Shown in pieces: positions 33,668-37,603 of a stretch of 37,603 nucleotides of DNA (the first letter of the stretch is position 1; every line of letters starts with the position of its first letter). Source of the stretch: Fidelibacterota bacterium (GTDB lineage: Bacteria > Fidelibacterota > Marinisomatia > Marinisomatales > UBA1611). The translations under genes and the position numbers were made by a program. A model generated the notes under the pieces. It ran no database searches, was not told where the DNA came from, and saw nothing but the letters and a program-made list of their open reading frames with translations. The stretch spans positions 1-37,603 of the forward strand of contig JABHKE010000202.1 in the NCBI GenBank assembly GCA_018692355.1, given 5' to 3'.

Positions 33668-34552
33668 ATGAATAAATTTCACAATCCTTATGCCACAGCA
33701 CTTGATGGATTAATTCTGGATGATCCTGTCTCTGCTTTTTTTGATTTTTGCCGCGAAAGAGAAAACATTCGCTTAGAAAGAGAAATGGGTGCTCCTGCCC
33801 CATGGACCGATAATCTTATTTTTCAACAAGGTCGTTTCCTGAACGTATTTAGAGAAGACGACCGCGGCAGCAAAGCCATACTGCACTTTGCCAAAAACTT
33901 AGAAAAAGATTTACCCAATTTAATTCATGCTCTATTTTTTGCACGCTGGTGTAATAGACAGGAAACTCTTGATAAACTTTCATTAAAAATTATATCTCAA
34001 CCCAAAGAATTAATTCAAAAACTAGATAGACTCAATCCTTGGTGTAATGTTACAGCTTACCCTGTTGAGCCGGTGCATTGGGCAGGCAAACAATACTCAC
34101 GGTTCGATGCGGCTACAACACTTTTTGGAAACATTAAAGAATCGTTAGCTGATGCTATCACCGGAGCTCAAGGTGACGTGATCGAAGCTACCAAATCGGT
34201 AAATGCTCTATTTAGAATGCAAAATGACTTCCCGATTTTTATGGCTGTCATTGATTTGGCCTGGTTTCGTCCTGATGTGATTGACCCGGCAAGCCATGTC
34301 CCTACAGGTATTGGTGCTGTAGCTTACCTTAATCGACTTCAGATACATTTTGGCTTAGATAATCATCGGCAAACGTGCGACCGAATGATTACGCTGCAAA
34401 AAGAATTCTGGCCAGAAGCTAAAAGGGCATTTCAACCCATTGATATTGAATATTTATCCTGCGAGTGCAGGAAATATTATAGCTATGTTAATGGGACAAA
34501 ACTTTTTGAAGGGAAAAATCGCTTCCACCCTAAAAGTTACATGGATAAATAG
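33668..34552 (+). CDS. Putative DNA-thymine hypermodification-type helical protein (HMUDK / aGPT-pyrophosphorylase-like)
   Basis: A 294-residue, mainly helical protein. The N-terminal region FFDFCRERENIRLEREMGAPAPWTDNLIFQQGRFLNVFREDDR matches the pattern ER..I...R..G.P.PWT.D.I....RF.NV.RE.D that I know from the helical domain of phage 5-hydroxymethyl-dU DNA kinases and alpha-glutamyl/putrescinyl-thymine pyrophosphorylases (base-hypermodification enzymes). A cysteine pair (LSCECRKYYSY) lies near the C terminus. There is no P-loop. No methylase, TET/JBP or phage structural gene is close by, so the substrate is unclear. The gene's last 130 bases are repeated 1,025 bases downstream. ATG at 33668 lacks a clear ribosome binding site. 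Confidence 0.6.
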   Translation: MNKFHNPYATALDGLILDDPVSAFFDFCRERENIRLEREMGAPAPWTDNLIFQQGRFLNVFREDDRGSKAILHFAKNLEKDLPNLIHALFFARWCNRQETLDKLSLKIISQPKELIQKLDRLNPWCNVTAYPVEPVHWAGKQYSRFDAATTLFGNIKESLADAITGAQGDVIEATKSVNALFRMQNDFPIFMAVIDLAWFRPDVIDPASHVPTGIGAVAYLNRLQIHFGLDNHRQTCDRMITLQKEFWPEAKRAFQPIDIEYLSCECRKYYSYVNGTKLFEGKNRFHPKSYMDK

Positions 34553-34620
34553 CCGTACCCATCGAGTTATGAGACCGACCTAAATCCACAAAAAAAAACC
34601 ACGAATGTGGGGCTTGATGG
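34401..34620. repeat. ~220-bp direct repeat, copy A
   Basis: Spans the last ~150 bases of the hypermodification-like gene plus its downstream terminator. The second copy (35426-35646) is about 90% identical over the coding part. The copies are 1,025 bases apart and enclose the ferritin-like gene. Confidence 0.85.
34598..34615. terminator. Terminator module, copy 1 (degenerate)
   Basis: CCAC-GAAT-GTGG with an A-tract on the left and GGCTTGAT after. Other copies have a longer CCCCAC/GTGGGG stem. Serves the convergent hypermodification-like and ferritin-like genes. Confidence 0.6.
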
Positions 34621-34712
34621 TTTAAAAGATAAATTTATTTCAGTAGGGCACCATACGAATGTGGTCAGTCTATTTAAAACTTTCATTTTTTAGTACTAAT
34701 AAACAATTAGCC

Positions 34713-35333
34713 TTATTCCCATAATCCATGTCTCTTTATATATTTATCGGCGTTAATAGCTATTTCCCTTACTAATCCTTCCAACTTTTTTAGTCTTTCT
34801 AATTCTTGAAGGTATACCTCTTCAATCACCTTGCGATATCTGTTTCTTGCTTCATCTACCGCCGACTTGTCTAATTGTGTATCAAGCCAATTTGTAATCC
34901 ACCCAGCATGACTTTCCTCTTTTATGATCTTATGGAAAACATTTTTCACGTCATCTGATACGCCTTTCGTGTCCACATAAACTTTATAGTGAAGAAGTGC
35001 GACTGGTTCAAACGCCTCGGTCATTGCAAGAACTTCAATCTCACTTTTAGGGAACCCTGCTTTTGCATAATAGTGACTCCCTTTTTCATCATGTGCAGTA
35101 ATAGATCCACCATTTTTTTCTAGGAGTGTTGTTATATATGACGCGTGACGAATTTCCTCTGCGCTGTGATGGATCAGCTTATCTCTCAAGAAGTTATCTT
35201 TTGCTCGTCTCGCATATTCTCCAAGAATAAGTCCTCCAACTAGCTCTGACTTAGCATACGAAGATAATAGTTTTTTTTCTTCTATATCCATTAAATCCAA
35301 AAGGTTAAAATTATTTGTAAACGCTATATCCAA
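34713..35333 (-). CDS. Ferritin-like diiron protein
   Basis: A 206-residue all-helical protein. ELVGGLILGEYARRAKD, HHSAEEIRHASYI, MTEAFEPVALLHY and KEESHAGWIT supply the two E...ExxH half-sites of a carboxylate-bridged diiron centre. The C-terminal helix is charged (EEVYLQELERLKKLEGLVREIA). It is related to ferritin-like oxidases or oxygenases; no particular enzyme is recognised. It lies in the middle of a duplicated segment and is read towards the hypermodification-like gene. With four terminator modules around it, it looks like an insertion. Confidence 0.75.
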   Translation of the reverse strand: MDIAFTNNFNLLDLMDIEEKKLLSSYAKSELVGGLILGEYARRAKDNFLRDKLIHHSAEEIRHASYITTLLEKNGGSITAHDEKGSHYYAKAGFPKSEIEVLAMTEAFEPVALLHYKVYVDTKGVSDDVKNVFHKIIKEESHAGWITNWLDTQLDKSAVDEARNRYRKVIEEVYLQELERLKKLEGLVREIAINADKYIKRHGLWE

Positions 35334-35356
35334 ATCTACTCATCATCCCACCAAAC

Positions 35357-35380
35357 AAAAAACCCCACTAATGTGGGGCT
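35357..35380. terminator. Terminator module, copy 2
   Basis: AAAAAACCCCAC (loop TAAT) GTGGGG, stem 35363-35378, with a GGCTTGATGTTGT flank. On the minus strand the A-tract becomes a U-tract, so it best ends leftward transcription, yet it lies upstream of the ferritin-like gene. Confidence 0.7.
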
Positions 35381-35425
35381 TGATGTTGTAATGCGCTTAC
35401 TTTAAAACTTGGCTTAATTCTATAT

Positions 35426-35646
35426 AAGAATTCTTCCCAGAAGCTAAAAGGGAATTTCAACCGATTGATATTGAATATTTATCCTGCGAGTGCAGGAAAT
35501 ATTACAGCTACGTCAATGGGACGAAACTTTTTGAAGGGAAAAATCGATTCTATCCTAAATAGATTATAAATAAATAGTGATACTCATCGGGTTATGAATT
35601 CGAACTAAATCCACAAACAAAAAACCCCACGAATGTGGGGCTTGAT
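35426..35646. repeat. ~220-bp direct repeat, copy B, with a gene-tail remnant
   Basis: 35426-35562 reads as the C terminus of the hypermodification-like gene (PEAKREFQPIDIEYLSCEC ... LFEGKNRFYPK stop) but has no upstream part. Coding changes between the copies are mostly synonymous or conservative, so the lost gene was once under selection. The terminator CCCCAC-GAAT-GTGGGG at 35625-35640 lies at its end. Confidence 0.85.
35619..35640 (-). terminator. Terminator module, copy 3 (after the Gre factor)
   Basis: CCCCAC (35625-35630), loop GAAT, GTGGGG (35635-35640), with an A-tract on the left. On the minus strand this is a stem followed by U-rich sequence, 22 bases downstream of the greA stop. 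Confidence 0.85.
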
Positions 35647-35661
35647 TTATTCAATAAAAAA

Positions 35662-36141
35662 TCATTCTGCAGAAATATTTTCAATTGCAGTAATTGTGAA
35701 CTTTGTCTCTTTACCCCGGATTTCAAGCGTAAAATTTTCATCAATCTTTTTCCCAACTATAGCTTGGCCAAAAGGTGAATGGTAGGTTATAACCAAGGGA
35801 TACAGATCCAACTCAAATTCGATGGGACCTAATAGGTAATAGTCTTCGGCCTCATCTTTGCCCTCTTCACGGATTGTTACCTTATTACCAAATCCTACCT
35901 TGTCGGTTTCAATTTCGCTAAACTCGATGATCTGGAATGGAGAATGGGTCTGTAGCGATTGTGTCTTACGTATTATAAAACTCTGCTCCTCCCTGGCAGC
36001 GTGGTATTCCCCATTTTCCTTAAGATCACCATGACTAGCTGCATCTCTAATCTTTAATGAAGTCTCTTTCTTTGATTTATCAAGAGATTTCATTTTCTTT
36101 TCCAATGCGCTGTGTGTATCCCGCAAAATCAAAGTCGCCAT
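35662..36141 (-). CDS. GreA/GreB transcript cleavage factor
   Basis: Rescues backtracked RNA polymerase by stimulating transcript cleavage. N-terminal coiled coil with the acidic tip DLKENGEYHAAREEQ (metal-holding D and E), then the C-terminal FKBP-like domain (YPLVITYHSPFGQAIVGKKIDENFTL). The start chosen is ATG at 36141 (MATLILRDTH), with AGGAAT eight bases upstream; 32 codons upstream to 36237 are open but unrelated. At 159 residues it has GreA length. It is the more conserved gene in an otherwise scrambled stretch. Confidence 0.88.
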   Translation of the reverse strand: MATLILRDTHSALEKKMKSLDKSKKETSLKIRDAASHGDLKENGEYHAAREEQSFIIRKTQSLQTHSPFQIIEFSEIETDKVGFGNKVTIREEGKDEAEDYYLLGPIEFELDLYPLVITYHSPFGQAIVGKKIDENFTLEIRGKETKFTITAIENISAE

Positions 36142-36424
36142 ATCGATATTCCTATTATTGATCGGATTAAATAAATTGTTCGAGGGAATATTCCCAAATT
36201 TTTTCCAGGTATGCCCTGCCCCAGTAGTTTGTACCACTTAGTAATTTAGTGGTTGAGATTGCAATTGTCTGCAATTCAGGAGAAAAATTAAGTCAAAGAA
36301 AAAGCCCAATCAAGTGCTTGTTTCTCGTCGTCTAGCATGGATATCTACAGAATATTTTATATCGTCTGGAAACGTGAAAGAAAAAGCATCAACTTCCCGA
36401 CAGGAAACCAAGGCTGTTGTAGTG
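36142..36424. other. Non-coding stretch between Gre factor and tRNA fragment
   Basis: 283 bases with no convincing gene. It contains GATTGCAATTGTCTGCAATTC near 36257-36277 (a short imperfect direct repeat). Nothing else was identified. Confidence 0.4.
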
Positions 36425-36470
36425 TAGCGGGGGAAGGATTCGAACCTCTGACCTTTGGGTTATGAGCCTC
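36425..36470 (-). tRNA. 3' fragment of an initiator-Met-like tRNA (CAU anticodon)
   Basis: On the minus strand this reads GGCTCATAACCCAAAGG, then GGTTCGAATCC (T-arm), then CCCCCGCTA (3' acceptor side). That is the anticodon loop CAU, the variable loop, the T-arm and the acceptor 3' strand of a tRNA-fMet or elongator Met; GGCTCATAACCC and the CCCCCGCTA acceptor best fit the initiator. The 5' acceptor strand, D-arm and most of the anticodon 5' stem are missing, so it is not functional. Such 3' tRNA halves are left at one end of elements inserted into tRNA genes. Confidence 0.75.
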
Positions 36471-36476
36471 ACGCAG

Positions 36477-36498
36477 CTTCTTCTATTTTAAATTGACT
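36477..36498. repeat. 22-base direct repeat, copy 2
   Basis: Directly beside the tRNA fragment; one mismatch from 33622-33643. Confidence 0.55.
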
Positions 36499-36523
36499 GG
36501 AGAGCGAATGGACGCCGATTTAT

Positions 36524-36562
36524 CCCACAAACAAAAAACCCCGGGTGACCGAGGCTTGATGT
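36524..36562 (-). terminator. Terminator module, copy 4
   Basis: CCACAAACAAAAAACCCC followed by GG-GTGA-CC and GAGGCTTGATGTTGTG. The stem is CCCCGG/CCGAGG with one mismatch. It lies 17 bases downstream of the stop of the T9SS-tailed gene, so it ends that transcript. Confidence 0.75.
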
Positions 36563-36578
36563 TGTGAAAAGGGTAAAT

Positions 36579-37406
36579 TTATTTCAGCAGTATCATCTTT
36601 TTGGTCTGGACATAATTGTCAGCTTCTATTCTATACAAATACAAACCAGCACCCACAGGCTCATCAGAATCATTGGTTGCATTCCATTGGGTAGATTTGT
36701 ATCCGGCATTTTGATGACTACTGACCAATGTGCTGATATGCCTGCCTGTGATATTGTATATGGTAATATTAACGAGCCCATCTTCAGGTAACTCATAGCC
36801 AATAGTTGTGGATGGATTGAATGGATTTGGGAAATTCTGATGAAGTGTAAATCTCTGGGGAAGTATCTCATTTCTGTTATCAGTCCCGACAGAATTTGAA
36901 TAGAAGCTAATATTATCAAAATATATTATGTTGTCTTGAGTTCTACCACCCAGGTTAAAATCGGGAAAAACAACAATCTGATCAATACCAATAGCTTCAA
37001 GAAGGCCAATATGACTTGAAAAATCAAAGGTCAATTCTTCCCATGCATTGGTTACAGTGTTAGCAACTTTGATTTCTCCAAGTGAACCGCTAGATGGAAT
37101 TACAAACTTAAGACCGACATCACTGATTACGGTTTTATATACCATAATTTTTAGTATGCTATTGGTAGCATCTAGCGAGAATGTCCCAATATCTGAACCG
37201 TGCAGGGATTCGCAGCCTGCCCAAGGTTGACCAGCCTGTAAAGCAGTAAACTTTGCTACTGTAGTTGATGAATTGACACTGTCAGTATTTGGATTTGTAA
37301 CTATTTCAAGGGGAGGATTACCACCATTCTCGAAGACGGTCCAGGTCCAAGTGGCATCATAACCACCGATTTCAAAATCAATCGGAGAATTTTGCGCTAA
37401 AACCAT
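36579..37406 (-). CDS. Secreted protein with Por/T9SS-type C-terminal sorting domain
   Basis: A 275-residue product. Residues 1-165 form a jelly-roll-like beta domain (IDFEIGGYDATWTWTVFENGG ... DQIVVFPDF ... DNIIYFDNISF), of the type seen in carbohydrate-binding modules of polysaccharide-degrading enzymes. The last ~85 residues are a type IX sorting tail: LHQNFPNPFNPSTTI, GYELPEDGLVNITIYNITGRHI, GAGLYLYRIEADNYVQTKKMILLK. The listed start (MVLAQ) gives only the end of a signal peptide; a signal-like frame MYSKNKTLLVLFYMLLK begins at 37465 in another frame and would need a frameshift near 37400-37410. The start codon is therefore uncertain. Confidence 0.8.
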   Translation of the reverse strand: MVLAQNSPIDFEIGGYDATWTWTVFENGGNPPLEIVTNPNTDSVNSSTTVAKFTALQAGQPWAGCESLHGSDIGTFSLDATNSILKIMVYKTVISDVGLKFVIPSSGSLGEIKVANTVTNAWEELTFDFSSHIGLLEAIGIDQIVVFPDFNLGGRTQDNIIYFDNISFYSNSVGTDNRNEILPQRFTLHQNFPNPFNPSTTIGYELPEDGLVNITIYNITGRHISTLVSSHQNAGYKSTQWNATNDSDEPVGAGLYLYRIEADNYVQTKKMILLK

Positions 37407-37603
37407 TCCCCACTTTTTAAAAGCATATAAAATAAAACCAGCAATGTTTTGTTTTTTGAATACATAATTTCTCTTTTTTATTTATTGGTCAAGTCCAAAA
37501 AGTTCTGTAAAATGAATCAAAAGGTCACAGTTTTTCCGCCTGCGATTTTTATTTTTACAGCAGGCTGATTTACGATTTTGGTTTCTTTTCTTTTTTCAAG
37601 CAA
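37407..37603. other. Upstream region of the T9SS-tailed gene
   Basis: 197 AT-rich bases up to the window end. The only feature is the out-of-frame hydrophobic reading from 37465 (minus strand), which looks like a signal peptide for the preceding entry. No promoter is assigned. Confidence 0.35.

Noticed and set aside
34621-34660. Second T9SS sorting-tail remnant after terminator copy 1
   Set aside because: Only about five codons (ALLK stop) match; an in-frame stop follows upstream, so chance cannot be excluded.
36142-36237. 32-codon N-terminal extension of the Gre factor
   Set aside because: No similarity to Gre proteins; a good ribosome binding site precedes the ATG at 36141.

Overview
The window looks like chromosome from an uncultured marine bacterium of the FCB superphylum, most probably Candidatus Marinimicrobia (SAR406) or a close relative. 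The grounds are AT-rich coding sequence, a Por/T9SS-type C-terminal sorting tail (NFPNPFNPST motif), ThyX instead of ThyA, a fused alpha/beta 2-oxoacid dehydrogenase E1, and the order RNase G - L21 - L27 - malate dehydrogenase. The lineage is an inference; no rRNA gene is present.

Layout. (1) 1-2010: biotin ligase BirA and a cation diffusion facilitator. (2) 2003-5400: an integron-like island with a tyrosine recombinase, a 25-bp near-palindrome next to it, a 45-bp near-perfect palindrome, attC-like folded sites, two 62-bp structured repeats, two intact cassette genes (SRPBCC protein, SAM methyltransferase) and a decayed VOC gene. (3) 5425-8186: asparaginase-type Ntn hydrolase, a small membrane protein and a membrane-anchored metallophosphoesterase. 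(4) 8219-13763: a tightly overlapping minus-strand operon of fused 2-oxoacid dehydrogenase E1, an FabD-like acyltransferase lacking the malonyl-binding arginine, a homocitrate-synthase-like enzyme and a glutaryl-CoA dehydrogenase. (5) 13833-20012: minus-strand housekeeping genes (RadC, ThyX, O-methyltransferase, CysQ, EVE, DUF2461, TPMT-like, peptidase S51, FecR). (6) 20299-23503: rng-rplU-rpmA-mdh. (7) 23722-28843: a plus-strand envelope operon of ECF sigma factor, anti-sigma/HEAT protein, a DUF4097 beta-solenoid protein, an outer-membrane barrel protein and a second DUF4097-like protein, followed by a stray barrel-tail remnant. (8) 29032-33550: TlpA-like lipoprotein, QueG, TrmH-type methylase, a frameshifted DCC protein and diaminopropionate ammonia-lyase. 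(9) 33600-36580: a scrambled accessory stretch with a protein resembling the helical domain of DNA-thymine hypermodification enzymes, a ferritin-like protein, a ~220-bp direct repeat, four copies of a terminator module, a Gre factor and a 3' fragment of a tRNA-fMet-like gene. (10) 36579-end: a T9SS-tailed secreted protein.

The main leads are the recombinase plus palindrome/attC-like island (2.9-5.4 kb), the candidate 2-oxoadipate to glutaryl-CoA to crotonyl-CoA operon (8.2-13.8 kb), the ECF/toastrack envelope operon (23.7-28.8 kb), and the hypermodification-like gene beside a tRNA scar (33.6-36.5 kb). Several broken genes are readable: a nonsense-mutated VOC gene, a T5-run frameshift in a DCC gene, and two duplicated C-terminal gene tails.
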